A stretch of 64,000 nucleotides of DNA from Paralithodes platypus (GCA_032716605.1 CM064530.1:12308472-12372471); one strand, 5' to 3'. Positions 1 to 11,829 are shown, counted from the stretch's first letter. Translations and numbers: made by a program. The notes: generated by a model not told the origin, from the sequence alone.

Positions 1-215
1 CAGGCTAAATTTTTACATTTTTCGATAGAAAAATGTCTCCGGCGAAGCCGGATTTCTTCATATAATGCTGGTTCGCTATCGCTCGCCAGGAAGAAATCGA
101 CACCTAGATGGGGATAAACGTCTTAAAATAGTTGGCTGAATGGGGCCGAATGGATACAAGCCAGAGAAAGAGAGAAAAGGACAGAAATAACAAAAAGCAG
201 GTCACCCCCCCTTAA
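1..215. mobile_element. TTAA MITE, subfamily C, right part (cut by window start)
   Basis: Right half of a C element: TCTCCGGCGAAGCCGGA hairpin, GCTCGCTATCGCTCG core, GGCTGAATGGGGCCGAATGG, and terminus GGTCACCCCCCCTTAA at 200-215. It matches 46150-46365. Confidence 0.75.
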
Positions 216-403
216 GTGAAAACATAATTGTAGACAGCATCGTATTGAAGAACTACATCAGGTCACAATATATGGGTCAATAAGAGACTGCTGCTGCTGT
301 GTTTAGGGTAGAATATGTTGTATAAACTTGAATTGTTGGAACTGACGAAGCTCCCCCCCCCCTCCCCCTCTCCTTCATATGCATATATTTGGGGTGTGTG
401 GAT

Positions 404-759
404 TTCAGGGGAGATGGGCCGTTTTTCTGATCCCCTCTTCTTCCTCGTGTTTAGCCCCATTAGTTTTCAGATTTTATGACGTTCGGCTCATTAGAGTGTC
501 GATTTTAAGACCTTTCGCCCAATTTCTTTGTCAATATTGAGATCTTTCGTGCTATTTAGGTGTCGATTTTTTTCCTGGCGAACGATAGTGAGCCTCTAAT
601 TTTGGAAAAACCGGACAAATTTTCAACCGAAAAATGTACAAATTTATCTAAAATGGGGATCTAATGGATGTTGTTTTTAGCTTGATGGAGGTCTAGGGAG
701 GAAACTAATAACATAAAAAATACACAAATGATCAAATAAATACGGCCGTCTGCCCTTAA
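404..759 (-). mobile_element. TTAA MITE, subfamily E
   Basis: Left end TTCAGGGGAGATGGGCCG (TTAA mutated to TTCA), right end GCCCTTAA. Contains the GGAGGTCTAGGGAGGAAACT motif and a decayed GGCGAACGATAGTGAGCC core. Confidence 0.7.
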
Positions 760-907
760 TTAGGTTTATGGGGTAGGGGTTCAGTGAGGGGATAATATTA
801 TATACAGTACATGTACACACGCACGCGCTCTCTCACGTACTGTACCCTGCCACACATAAACACGCCCATACAAATGTACACACGTGAACACTGATCAAGT
901 TACACCA

Positions 908-1123
908 TTAACCCCCTACTGTACCGGCGACGTCTTTGTAATTTGGTTTCAGCTACATTTAGACGATTTTATGAAGCTTAGGAATTACATAGAGTAACTA
1001 GAAAGATGAACTGAGACAGTCTGTAGCCTTATATTGAGTAGACGTCCTTCCGAAGCTGAACAAAATCGTCTAATAGTTGCCAGAATATAATGAAAAGTCC
1101 ATCTCCGGTACAGAAGGGGTTAA
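908..1123. mobile_element. TTAA MITE, family P (self-complementary)
   Basis: TTAA at both ends. Termini ACCCCCTACTGTACCGGCG and CCGGTACAGAAGGGGTTAA pair, and the interior pairs too (TAGACGATTTTATGAAGCT against GCTGAACAAAATCGTCTAA), so the whole 216-bp element can fold into one hairpin. Confidence 0.78.
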
Positions 1124-1303
1124 GGCTAAGTTCTGAAGCATTTTGTATACAATAAAGGATTACATTGTCTCGTGTGGATTCGGTACATAGTCAAATAGGT
1201 GCATGGCTATTAGTGCTAACGACTGTAGAAGCAAGCGTTTCACTAGTATACTCACACATACACACACACACACATAACGGGTGTGTGGATAGCTTCAACA
1301 GAC

Positions 1304-1666
1304 TTAAGGGGGTAGTGCTTGGTTTTTGGTCTATATATAAATATATAAATATATTTAGAGTTTCCTCGCTAGACCTCCATCAAGCTTAGACAAACACCCC
1401 CTAGACCCCCTTTCAAGATAAATGTGTACATTTGCGGTAGAAAAATTTCCCGGCCGTTCGTTCCTTCTAATATTTGAGGCACGCTATCGCTCGCCAGGAA
1501 AAATTCGACACCTAAAGAGCACGAAAGGTCTTAATATTGACAAAAAATGAGGCGAAAGGTCTCAAAATCGCCAAACTAACGGAACGAACGTCTTAAAACT
1601 TCAAAGCTAATATGCTAAACATGAGGGAGAAGGGGGGTCCGGAAAAAGCGAGTACTACCCCCTTAA
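1304..1666 (+). mobile_element. TTAA MITE, subfamily D
   Basis: Left TTAAGGGGGTAGTGCTTGG, right AGTACTACCCCCTTAA. CTAGACCTCCATCAAGCTTA and the GCTATCGCTCG core are present. Confidence 0.78.
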
Positions 1667-1772
1667 AACCTCGATTTATGTCCCAAGAGTGTTATACGAA
1701 CATTAGCTTTTGCATTATATCCTCGTCAAGAAGGAACAATTCGCGTGGAAGAAGTTAGGGCAATAGTTTGCC

Positions 1773-1990
1773 TAAAGCCGGTATCACACGAGCGCTTTTT
1801 TACTCAACATTTATCCTCAACACTGGTCTGGCAGCTTATGAGATCAACATTTAACATATTTCTTTTGCCTAAATTCATTATATTATCAGTCTAGTTTACG
1901 ATACCAGTGCAAAATATTCCAAAAATGTTGCCAGAAAAATGTTGATCATAGAATGTTGACTATAAAAGTGCTCGTGTGATACCGGCTTAA
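1773..1990. mobile_element. TTAA MITE, family S
   Basis: Left AAAGCCGGTATCACACGAGC, right GCTCGTGTGATACCGGCTTAA; inner arms TCAACATTTATCC.. and ATGTTGATCATAG.. also pair. TSD is TAAA on the left (decayed) and TTAA on the right. Confidence 0.72.
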
Positions 1991-2256
1991 GTAGCCCCAC
2001 AGCATTTTCAAGCTTGTCTTCCAATACTGGCACTTTAAGGCTTATAAAACTTGTTCCTGAGTGAATTTGTTTTTTGTTTGAGTGTATTTAATGGGGTGTT
2101 CTCACTGCATGAAACCTGATTTATGATGTTATCGGGGGGGGGGGGGGGGGGGGGGCCTTGCCTTCTAATTGCTACTAGTAAAGTATTCACCCATTTTCTA
2201 CTGAAGTAACTATTGAATGTAAGATGCCCATAATTTAGGTATTTACTTACCATACT

Positions 2257-2633
2257 TTAAGGGGACACTGACTGCTTTTTTGGCCTATTAATTCATTCAT
2301 TCATAAATTCTTAGTTTCCTCGCTAGACATCCCTCAAACTTAGAAAAACATCCCCTAGACCCCCCCCCCCCCCCCTCAAGATAAATTTGTTAATTTTTCG
2401 GTACACAAATGTCCCGGCCGAAGGCCGGTTCCTCTTACAATAACAGGCTCGCTATCGCCCGCCAGGAAAAAATCGACACCTAAATGGCACGATAGGTCTT
2501 AAAATGTATAACAATATGGGACGAAAAGTCTTAAAATCGTCAAACAAATGGGCCGAACGTCTAAAAATCTAAAAAATAATGGGACTAAACACGAGGGAGA
2601 AAGGGGACCCGAAAAACGACCATCTCCCTTTAA
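2257..2633 (+). mobile_element. TTAA MITE, subfamily B
   Basis: Left TTAAGGGGACACTGACTGC, right CGACCATCTCCCTTTAA. GGCCGAAGGCCGG hairpin and core GCTCGCTATCGCCCG. Confidence 0.75.
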
Positions 2634-2672
2634 GTGTCACAAATCAATACTGCAGTGAGTAACCCATAATAA

Positions 2673-2888
2673 TTAACCCCTTCTGTACCGACGACGTCAA
2701 TTTAATTTAATATCTGCTACACTTAGACGATTTTATGAGGCCTAGGAAGGATATATGGTTGCTAAAAGGATTAATTAAGATAGTTTGTAGCCTTGTAATG
2801 GGTAGACATTCTTCCTAATCTGAAAACAAATCGTATTATAGTTGCTAGAATATAATGAAAAGTACATCATCGGTACAGAAGGGGTTAA
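2673..2888. mobile_element. TTAA MITE, family P
   Basis: Full-length 216-bp copy, left TTAACCCCTTCTGTACCGAC, right CGGTACAGAAGGGGTTAA, the best-preserved termini of the family in the window. Confidence 0.8.
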
Positions 2889-2929
2889 CACAAAGGGGCT
2901 ACTGATTATTATTATTCCGGTGACCACAA

Positions 2930-4880
2930 TGTTCTCAAACTAACTCACACAAATCTTGGTTTACTCACACTTGTTCTCCTGCTGTCCGCAATCAAACGGT
3001 ACTGTCACCTTCAAAGTCAAGAATCTCGTACTTTATATGTTTCTGTCCGGAATCAAGCCATCTCTTCGACTCACCAAAAATGCTATCATCATCAAACATG
3101 ACCTGAACCTTCCAACTCTAGCACTTTACAAGCTTTTTGGCATCTAGCCAAAAATGTCTCCAACAATTTAACTTCCTCGTCTTTCCATCCTCTTTTCCAC
3201 TCTGACGGTACCACCATCACCTCTTCCTCTGATAAAGCTGAACTCTTCGCTCATCCTTTCACTAAAAAATCCACCTTGCATGATTCTTGAACTGCTCCTC
3301 CCTCTCCACCCCTCTCTCACTTACTTATGCCTAAGATCATAATCTGTTCTAAGGATGTACTTTTTGCTCTCTCTAGGTTTACGAACCTGCACACGAGTCG
3401 GATGATGTTGCTCCTGTTGTACTCAAAAACTTTTCTTCCGACTCTTCTGCCTAGGCAAACACTTTTGTCTCTGTTTTTCCTATAACGTCTTTCTTTTCTG
3501 CTGAACGTTTGCTCTCATTCAACCTGGTCTGAAGAAGGATGACCACTCTCAACCCTCCAACTATTGTATTGTCCAGGTGCTCTCATTTCTTGCATATCTA
3601 AAGATTTTGAATATATTCTTAATTCAAAATTTCTTAAGCATTAATCTTCCCATAACCTACTCTCAGATTGACAGTATGACTTCGTTAGAGGCTGCTCTAC
3701 TGGTGAACTCCTTTTTCATCTTAATAACTCATGATCTTCCTCCTTTTGGGACTTGGGTGAGATTTTGTCTATTGTGCTACACATATTGAAAGCCTTCAAT
3801 AGAGTCTGGCACAAATCTCTAATCTCTAAACTATTCTCCTTCGGTTTCAATCCCTCTACAGTATATGTGCCTTTATCTTGAATTTCTTTTCTGGCCATTC
3901 CATGGCTGCGGTTGTGGATGGCCGTGGATCACTTCCTCAACCTGTCAACTCCGGTGTTCCTCAGGGTTCTGTCCTGTTTCCAGTTTTCTTTCCATTATTC
4001 ATGAATGATCTTCTCAACTGTACCTCTAATCTTATCCAGTCATATGCTGGTGACTCTACCTTACATTATTCAACTAGTTTTCCACCATGACCCAGCATTT
4101 ACAGTAGGTACTTCAAAACGTATATGATGAGGCCTTAGCACGCCTACTTTCTAATCTATTAACTATTTCTGATTGGGACAGAGACCATCTTGTTACTTTC
4201 ATAACCTAATTTCTCAATCTGTGTACCCATCACAATCTTCCACATGACTATCCCATACTCTTCCACAATACCCAAAACAACCCTTCATCTTCTCAATATT
4301 CTTGGTGCTTCTTTTTCTTCTGACATACCTGGGAAAGATCATATTACCACACTTGCTAAAACAGCTTCTCAGAAGTTAGGCGTGCTCAACCGGTTCCATG
4401 GGTTCTCACTGCCGCACAACTTCTCGCTCTGTACAGGGGCACAGTGGGCCCATGTATCGAATATTGTTTGCATGTGTGGGGAGGTTGGACCCATACCGCA
4501 CATCTTAAAAAGGTTGAGTCAAAAGCATTTCATCTCATCAATTCACCTTCTCTTACTAATTCCCTACAATCTCTCTCTAAATGCCGCAATGTTGCATCTC
4601 TCTCACTCTTCTACCGCTATTACAATAACCAATGTTCTTCAGAGCTTTCTCAGTGTATACCTCCTCCCTTGTGGAAAGTAGGGGCCACATGCCTTTCAAC
4701 ACATCCCCACCCCTATTCTGTCCAACTCTCTAACCCATGAATGAACTGATTGTATCAGTCTTTCTTCTACTCAACAGGTAAGCTCTGGAACTCTCTATCT
4801 CAGTCTGTCTTACCCTAATCTTATGACTTAAACTGCTTCAAGCTCCGAGTGTGCATGCATTTTGACTCTAATGTACCTTT
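2930..4880 (+). mobile_element. LINE, L-A family, decayed copy (reverse transcriptase remnant)
   Basis: Degenerate non-LTR retrotransposon. Recognisable pieces in order on the + strand: a pre-RT segment around 3080-3250 (AFWHLAKNVSNN), then the RT core at 3900-4090 with SGVPQGSVL and SYAGDSTLHYS in place of the expected YADD, thumb region around 4250-4420 (LNILGASFSS), and the C-terminal part at 4430-4740 with SLFYRYYNNQCSSELSQC. Several frame changes and stops break it. It is the same family as the copies at 24955-28060 and 16970-17610. The clade is in the Jockey/CR1 superfamily; exact placement needs a phylogeny. Confidence 0.75.
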
Positions 4881-4897
4881 AATTTAGCTTTCTATTT

Positions 4898-4900
<3 letters not shown>

Positions 4901-4990
<90 letters not shown>
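4901..4990. repeat. (CT)n-(TA)n microsatellite
   Basis: CT run then TA run; source of RERER/IYIYI frames. Confidence 0.97.
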
Positions 4991-4991
<1 letters not shown>

Positions 4992-5346
4992 TATATATGA
5001 CACAAATAGAAACAGAAATGTCTGTGATACACTGTACTACAGCGTATCACCCTCTCCCTCTCCCTCTCACTGATGCCATTATCTGCCATACTTCTCACTT
5101 CCTTTACTATACTGCCCTTACTTCCTGTACTTCTCTCTCACTCTCTACTATCTATCTACCGTTCTCTCTCTCTCTTTCTCTCTATCTCTCTCTGGCACAC
5201 TAACACACAGCTCGCTCTCTGGCACACATAGTCTCTCTCCCTCTGATAAACGTACACACGAACACATTTCACTCGCGTACATACTGACCTTTCTCTCTCT
5301 GAAACATACAAATACACATATCTCCCACACATACTAGCTCAATTAC

Positions 5347-5519
<173 letters not shown>

Positions 5520-5692
5520 TTTTTCTTAATACCGACTAAAATACTATGAGAAATATACCAGTTATGTTGTGGGACTTGTTGTGCTCACCTTCCGACCATA
5601 ACTTTCTGTTATTGCGCTGTTGGTTTACAAAAGTCTTTCTGAGAGAGGGAACAAGTTTCTGGATGTAAAGACAAAATTAAATGAAACACAGA

Positions 5693-6002
5693 TGAATCGA
5701 TAGATAGATAGATAGATTGATGAAACACAGATATAACAGATGAATAGATAGATAGATTGATTGAAACAGATAGAACAGGTGAATAGATAGATAGATTGAT
5801 TGAAACACAGATGAATAGATAGATAGATTGATTGAAACAGATAGAACAGATGAATAGATAGATAGATTGATTGAAACACAGATAGAACAGATAGATAGAT
5901 TGATTGAAACACAGATAGAATAGATAGATAGATAGATAGATTGATTGAAACAAAGATAGAACAGATGAATAGATAGATAGATAGATAGATAGATTGATTG
6001 AG
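5693..6002. repeat. GATA-based minisatellite
   Basis: Blocks of GATAGATAGATTGATTGAAA separated by CACAGATAGAACAGATGAAT; gives spurious SIYLSIYLF-type frames on the minus strand. Confidence 0.9.
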
Positions 6003-6024
6003 AGACAAATGTGAACATACATAG

Positions 6025-6060
<36 letters not shown>

Positions 6061-6476
6061 GTTTGTTACAGTTACAAGGAGTTACGAGGCATATTATCTC
6101 AGTCCTTGCTGGACATTACGGGGATGTACTCGAACTAGAGATATTGTAAATAGCATGTGTGCAAAATCTGCTCTCTTCTTGCAAATTATAATGTAAAACT
6201 TGCAATAAAAACAAACCAAATGTCGCAGTTCTCGCATGACCCTGGGAAGAAAGTCACGTGGACCGGATGACTTGAGGATAATTAGCTTGTCTATATACAT
6301 TTGCTACCTACTCGGCATTACATCTAGTGCTGTTGACAACTTCACCAGAGAGAGAGAGAGAGAGAGATTTACATAGATATACTGACCGCACCAGACCATA
6401 CGATCTAAATGCGTTGTTCAGGAATTATTCTGATATATTATGGAACTCCATATATATAATAGTGGAAGAAAATTAT

Positions 6477-6522
<46 letters not shown>

Positions 6523-6652
6523 GTGGGGAGGGAGGGAGGGAGGGAGGGAGGAGTACATTCAAAACATGACCTGCATATGCATAGCGTAGGATGAAAAAGG
6601 TGTTTCCTGTAAACAGACTAAAGCACACAATTTGCCTTTCAGGTCGTTTACT

Positions 6653-6920
6653 CATTCAGAGCTGGCAGCACAGTAATAATCGTGCTTTTAGTCCTTCATT
6701 CAGAGCTGGCAGCACAGTAATAATCGTGCTTTTAGTCCTTCATTCAGAGCTGGCAGCACAGTAATAATCGTGCTTTTAGTCCTTCATTCAGAGCTGGCAG
6801 CACAGTAATAATCGTGCTTTTAGTCCTTCATTCAGAGCTGGCAGCACAGTAATAATCGTGCTTTTAGTCCTTCATTCAGAGCTGGCAGCACAGTAATAAT
6901 CGTGCTTTTAGTCCTTCATT
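6653..6920. repeat. 44-bp tandem repeat, six copies
   Basis: Unit starts TTCATTCAGAGCTGGCAGCA; copies are essentially identical, which indicates recent amplification. Confidence 0.92.
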
Positions 6921-7004
6921 TTAGTAAACACAAATGCCAGATTATGATAACCCACTGACTGCAAACGGTCTTTCGTAAAAAGAGTCGAAAAACATTGTCT
7001 ATTG

Positions 7005-7326
7005 TTAAGGGGAGGTATTTAGTGTGTTCCCTAGACCTCCATCAAGCTTAAAATTACACCCCCTTGAGTCCCTTTCAAGATAAATTTGTACATTTTTCGG
7101 TAGAAAAATTTCCCGGCCAAAGGCCGGTTCCTCTTAAATTACAGGCTCGCTATCGCTCGCCAGGATAAAATCGACACCTGGATTGCACGAAAGGTCTTAA
7201 TATGGGGTGAAAGTTCTTTAAATCGCTAAACTAATGGGGCAAACGTTTTATAATATCAAAAGCAATGGGGCTAAGCATGAGGGAGAAAGGGGTCCAGAAG
7301 AAAAAAATCCCTCAAGTGGAAACCTG
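7005..7326 (+). mobile_element. TTAA MITE, subfamily A, 3' end lost
   Basis: Left TTAAGGGGAGGTATTTAGTG. The right end stops at CAAGTGGAAACC where family P sequence begins, so the last dozen or so bases are missing. Confidence 0.75.
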
Positions 7327-7864
7327 CACAGTACCGGAGCCGTTCTTTCAATTCTTTCAATTATATTGTGGCTACCGTTAGACGATTTGATTCCGTGTAT
7401 AAAGGTCCTCCTGCAATAACCAGGGTTCAAACTATCTTGCTGAACCATTATTACTACCACAGATCGTGCTTCAGGGGAGATCTCCACTTGAGGGAGTTTT
7501 TTCTTGACCCCTTTCTCCCTCATGTTTAGCCCCATTGCCTTTGATGTTATAAAACGTTGGCCCCATTAGTTTAGCGATTTTAAGAACCTTCACCCCATAG
7601 TAAGACCTTTCGTGCCATTCAGGTGTCGATTTTATCCTGGCGAGCCATAGCGAGCCTGTAATTTAAAAGGAACCGGCCTTTGGCCGGGACATTTTTCTAC
7701 CGAAAAATTTAAAAATTTATCTTGAAAGGGACTCAAGGGGGTGTAATTTTAAGCTTGATGGAGGTCTAGGGAACAAACTAAATACCTCCCCTTAAACCGC
7801 ACACAATCGTCTAAATATAGTAAAAATATAATGTAAAAGACCACGTCGGTACAGAAGGGGTTAA
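7327..7864. mobile_element. TTAA MITE, family P, split by an A element
   Basis: Left arm 7327-7469 (ACAGTACCGGAGCCGTTC...GTTAGACGATTTGATTCC), right arm 7796-7864 (CACACAATCGTCTAAAT...CGGTACAGAAGGGGTTAA). The middle is the inverted subfamily A element at 7470-7795. Confidence 0.72.
7470..7795 (-). mobile_element. TTAA MITE, subfamily A, nested in family P
   Basis: Left TTCAGGGGAGATCTCCACTT, right ATACCTCCCCTTAA. It is a close inverted relative of 7005-7326. In other P copies this site is a TTAA, so the insertion used it as target. Confidence 0.78.
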
Positions 7865-8030
7865 CCAAATTGACCCTTTCGGTATTTGTGGATGCCTTTT
7901 CTACTTTATGCTGGCTATCAATGGGCGATGTTTTATAGCTTCGGAAGGATTTGTGGGTTAATTTATATAGTTGTCACCCCTTTCATTCAAAAAGGTTATG
8001 CCTTACCTGAATAAAACAATTTAATTACAT
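7865..8030. repeat. Family P-like decayed fragment
   Basis: ACCCTTTCGGTATTTGTGG, then GGCGATGTTTTATAGCTTCG resemble the left arm of family P. No right end seen. Confidence 0.35.
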
Positions 8031-8048
8031 AATGGCAGATGAGTCGGC

Positions 8049-8049
<1 letters not shown>

Positions 8050-8082
<33 letters not shown>

Positions 8083-8136
8083 TTATTATTATTATTATTT
8101 TTATTATTATTTTTATTTTTATTATTATTATTACTA
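8050..8136. repeat. (ATT)n microsatellite
   Basis: ATT/TTTATT triplets; source of an III/LLL frame. Confidence 0.95.
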
Positions 8137-8367
8137 CCATGCAGTTTCATCCGTAACATTTGTCGACATGATCATCATTATCTATTCTACCCAACCCTGC
8201 AGCAATATATCCACCCCCGGAAGGCTGTATATAATAATTATTATAACCCCATCAAAGGATTAATCAAACCCTTCCCGACCATCCATAGTTGCCCCAAGGG
8301 ATATCATGCACCAAACACACTAACATCAAACGGAACAGGCCATCGTGTAGGCTTCATCAATAGTCGA

Positions 8368-8369
<2 letters not shown>

Positions 8370-8425
<56 letters not shown>
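8370..8425. repeat. (TA)n microsatellite
   Basis: Pure TA, 3' flanking side of the receptor exons. Confidence 0.95.
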
Positions 8426-8426
<1 letters not shown>

Positions 8427-8677
8427 AGTCATGGTGCCAGGCACCGCTCAGTACAAGGACCGAATATTACTGACGTACGTCGTACGGCGCCGGTACTGGC
8501 GAGTGACTTTCTTACTGTCGGCCATTGTACGTTGCTGGTATAGTAAGGGTTAAGGACGCTAGCGATGATGAAGTATCTTGACGCTGCTGATGAGATGGAG
8601 AATTTTAATTAGATATGAAATTAAATTGACTATGCAAAAGCATATGTTATATTACTGAAAAATTATAAACCACAAAC

Positions 8678-8803
8678 CTTGAGGGGATGAACGATGGCGA
8701 AGTATCTGTCCAAGCTGATACAGACAAGGACCAGGGAGGAGAGGTAGAGACCAAAGGCTCTCAGGAACTGGAAGAGCTTACACGCCAGGTTCCCAGCTAG
8801 CCA
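8678..8803 (-). CDS. AKH/RPCH-type neuropeptide GPCR, exon with TM3 and DRY motif
   Basis: Second exon of the same receptor, 126 bp, 42 codons, phase 0 at both ends. It starts with Trp-Leu-Ala-Gly (the conserved W of extracellular loop 1), carries the conserved Cys that forms the disulfide to loop 2 (NLACK), TM3 ([15 protein letters not shown]) and the DRY box as [11 protein letters not shown]. Splice sites are canonical: acceptor GTTTTAG just before 8803 and donor AAG|GTTTGT at 8678/8677. The combination FGLYLSS...[10 protein letters not shown] is characteristic of arthropod AKH/RPCH/ACP receptors. No exon for TM4-TM7 was found between 8677 and 7870; that interval holds an ATT microsatellite, a TA tract and MITEs, so the rest lies beyond a larger intron on the low-coordinate side. 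Confidence 0.88.
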
Positions 8804-9187
8804 CTAAAACAATTGGAAAGTTTGAAGGATCAGTAACATTTTGAAAGGTTTGAAATAATATTATGGAAGTCTGAAATAATGTTAAATGGTTTGAAAAATT
8901 TGAAAGATTAAAAATCCTACAAAATGTGAAAGGGCTTGAAATATTATAAAAGGTTAGAGTCATGAAAGATCTGAACTGATTTAATCATGCTGAAAAGGTT
9001 TTCAAAGTTTTAAGTTTTGAAAGGTTTGAATGGCATGAAAAGTGTCTTTGAACTCAAGTGACCGATAACAAGATTTTGGAGCATGTAACATTAAGCAAAT
9101 GTTGTAAAATACTGTACATAATAGAACATTTCCATATACCAACATTCATTGCCTGTAAATGCTGGTGTTACTATATTTTTATTCTAC
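8804..9187 (-). other. Intron of the receptor gene, with degenerate minisatellite
   Basis: Intron between the two receptor exons, GT at 9187-9186 and AG at 8805-8804. Much of 8815-9050 is built of variants of TGAAAGGTTTGAA on the + strand, a decayed minisatellite. Nothing else is recognisable in it. Confidence 0.75.
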
Positions 9188-9682
9188 CTGTGTTGTGAGG
9201 CGCCACCCGACCTCCAGCGGGAAATTGATCAACGTCACCATCAGGTCTGCCGCTGCTAAGTGCATGATCATCAGGTTCACCCGGGACTTGCGATGGCGGT
9301 TGCGGCAGAGAGTGATGAAGACGGTGAGGTTCCCAGCTGCTGCAACCACAAACATCACGCAGTAGATTATGATATCCGTCTTAGCATTGTCGTCAAAGCC
9401 CAAGCTAGGTGGAAAGCCGTCTGATGCTGATGTGGGACTGGTGGCAGAGGCGATGATGTCGGATGTGAGATTGAACAGCGGTGAGAGGACGCTGTTGTTG
9501 GTGTGCTCGAGTATCCCACCGCTGCCACCGATATATTCATTACTACTGCCACCACCATACTCCTGGCTACTGCTGTCCAGGCCACAGGTGACAGCATTGC
9601 AGTCAGTGTGGTTGGCTGTTACGGTGGCTACCCAACCATCAGAATCCAGCTGTTTCAGACCTCCGGCATTTGGCTCTTCCAT
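9188..9682 (-). CDS. AKH/RPCH-type neuropeptide GPCR, exon with N-terminus, TM1 and TM2
   Basis: Class A GPCR, plasma membrane, expected to bind a small neuropeptide and signal through a G protein. The exon encodes 165 residues from an ATG at 9682 (good context, G at +4). The first 95 or so residues form a long Gly/Ser-rich extracellular N-terminus with possible N-glycosylation sites (NHT, NNS, NLT). TM1 follows with the GN motif (AAAGNLTVF), then an intracellular loop [10 protein letters not shown] and TM2 with LAAAD (conserved Asp 2.50) and PLEVGW. The stretch [15 protein letters not shown] matches the adipokinetic hormone / red pigment-concentrating hormone / ACP receptor group of the GnRH-receptor superfamily. 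The exon ends after a complete Gln codon, with donor CAG|GTAGAA at 9188/9187, and joins in phase 0 to the exon at 8803. The frame stays open upstream of the ATG for at least 18 codons, so a further 5' exon or longer start is possible. Subtype (AKH, RPCH, ACP or corazonin receptor) is inference. Confidence 0.85.
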
Positions 9683-9739
9683 CACGCCTATACTCTGTTC
9701 ATTATAAGTAGGCCAAGATTTCTCCTTCCTTTTCAAATA

Positions 9740-10305
9740 ATTCCTTGATATAGAAAGTCAGAGAAAAACACTGTAACTATATCTGTTTAATGACTTTGTT
9801 GAATAATTAGTATAGTATTTGTTTATCTTAGTTCAGTAAGAGCAACTTCTTTGTAATTTTCAGCATAAGTAGTAGTTAAATTGTTTTCCTTTACCAGCTG
9901 ATTTTCTTATATTTAAATACTGAGGATTTTTTTTTATAACTATCCTCCTTTCAATGTCATTATTAATTCTTAGTATTGTACTTTGCACTTTAATATGAAA
10001 CAAATGCAGTTTTGATATATTATATATAGAGTTAGATTTTTTCTTTCCTGTACAGGTGTTTTTTATATTTCAAGACAAAACAATTTTCATACTTTAATTA
10101 CCCTTCTTTCAATACCACTTTGATAATCATAGTTCCACATTAAACTCTGGAAATCAGATCAGTATTCAAATTCAGGCAAAGGAGATTATCCATCATCTAG
10201 CTTTGAACACAGTACAGCAAACCATCGCATCCTCCGTCACCTGGGAAAAGAAAAGAAGAAATATTTTGTTAGAATTATATATCAGTTTTTACATTTGTTT
10301 TGTTT

Positions 10306-10379
<74 letters not shown>

Positions 10380-11110
10380 AAGGGCATTTCCAGCACAATA
10401 ATATAACCTCAGCCACTATTAATAATATATAGACTTTTCATTATGACGAGTCTAGAGATTGTGACCCCTAGTCTCACACATTGGAGGGAAGGTTGGAGCA
10501 AGCGGGCTGTAAATGACTGCACTTATTTACTGCTTGACTTTTTCCAAATGATAGAAATATTAGTGAATTTGATCTAGTTCTTTTTTAGTTAAAAGAGGGA
10601 GGGGGTTGGGATTTCTCAATTCATTATAATGAATATAAATTTTTGCCTCCTGATTAATTGCCAATAACAATTATAAAAAGCCCTGAAATGCCGCCAGAAT
10701 ATATGAGTAGGTTGGTGAGTGAGTGATGAAGAATATTTGTCTATACAAAAAATCATTTATTATTCGCCATATATGACTTTGTAATAGGTTCTAACTACCC
10801 CCGAACACATTTTCTCAGCATTGGAAGAATCTCTTATAGTGTGGAAAATTACAGACTAATATATTGATCCCATTAATTCTTGGTACAACTGTCACTATAA
10901 ATAAGTATACATCAGATCGAATCTTTGAACCTTTATAAGCATATACTGAACTGTTTAGTCTATATAAAAACGTTGTATTGTCTAGTTTGCATTCAATACT
11001 GATTCAAATGAGTGTGCCATGATTTATGCACTTAATTGTACATATTGTAAATACATGAATAATTGTTCTAACATAAGGTAACTAAGATATTTTAGTTTAT
11101 ATAAGGGACT
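9740..11110. other. AT-rich flank of the receptor gene, no gene recognised
   Basis: The interval upstream of the receptor start. It holds a (TA)n tract at 10309-10374 and otherwise unique-looking AT-rich DNA. A good 3' splice-site-like stretch on the minus strand near 10243 (pyrimidine tract then CAG) could precede a 5' UTR exon, but no partner donor was identified. Confidence 0.4.
10309..10374. repeat. (TA)n microsatellite
   Basis: Pure TA. Confidence 0.95.
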
Positions 11111-11113
11111 ACA

Positions 11114-11557
11114 TTAACCCACTGAGCCCCAGCTAAATATTTATAAATGTACCACCCAGGACCGGCTGATTCTGATTTTTTTTTTCTCCAGAAACAATAG
11201 CGAATGGGTTAGGAATGAAGGACCGCCCCCCCAAAAAAACGATCAAAAAGGTCAAAAAATGGTCCTACGCAGCCCCCGAAAGTCGATTTTAGAAGAGTAA
11301 AAAATTGAAGGCAATAACACCCAAAATAACGTTTTTTGCACGCCCGCACGCAAATTTGGACATTAAGAGTTTTCAACCATCGGCATGGTTGTGTGGGATA
11401 CTTACACAGTTCCCATACAAATCTGATCCCTCTAGGTGCCATAGGACCAGAGTAATTGCGACCAGAGTGACACTGACGCAGACGTCTGCGTCGCTGGGGT
11501 TTAGCGTTACATACATTGCTGACGCAAACAGTGCGTCGCTGGGGCTCAGTGGGTTAA
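11114..11557. mobile_element. TTAA MITE, family Q
   Basis: Left TTAACCCACTGAGCCCCAGC, right GCTGGGGCTCAGTGGGTTAA, perfect 20-base terminal inverted repeats including the TTAA. 444 bp; the interior is not symmetric. Confidence 0.82.
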
Positions 11558-11829
11558 CGAAGATAAATTAGTAAATATTTTCATATTACTCTAATTACTT
11601 TCCATAATATTTATTATTCACAATAATAATTCGTTAAGTTTACGAGACAGATTCACTAGCTCGTTTGTTTCACATACGAAAATAATTTAATATAACATAA
11701 ACAATAAAATAGTGAAACACATAAAAAGGAGGTAAATAGCAAGTAGGCAGTCACTAATAAACACTCTTCGTGTGAACATACAATTTTACTTCTTTTATAA
11801 TGAGAATGATTAAAATTAATTTGAAAAAG

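Noticed and set aside
4898..5098. Open frames of RERERE / IYIYIY / SLSLSL residues here and at many other sites (17684, 24398, 30928, 42568, 63559)
   Set aside because: They are translations of CT, GA and TA microsatellites; no composition, start context or homology supports coding.
9369..9748. Plus-strand frames over the receptor exon
   Set aside because: Antisense shadows of the GPCR exon, which has motifs and splice sites on the minus strand.
10190..10245. 5' UTR exon of the receptor
   Set aside because: A good acceptor-like sequence exists on the minus strand, but no donor or transcript support could be established, so it was not annotated.
11209..11571. Two overlapping frames on opposite strands
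   Set aside because: Both lie wholly inside a non-coding family Q element.
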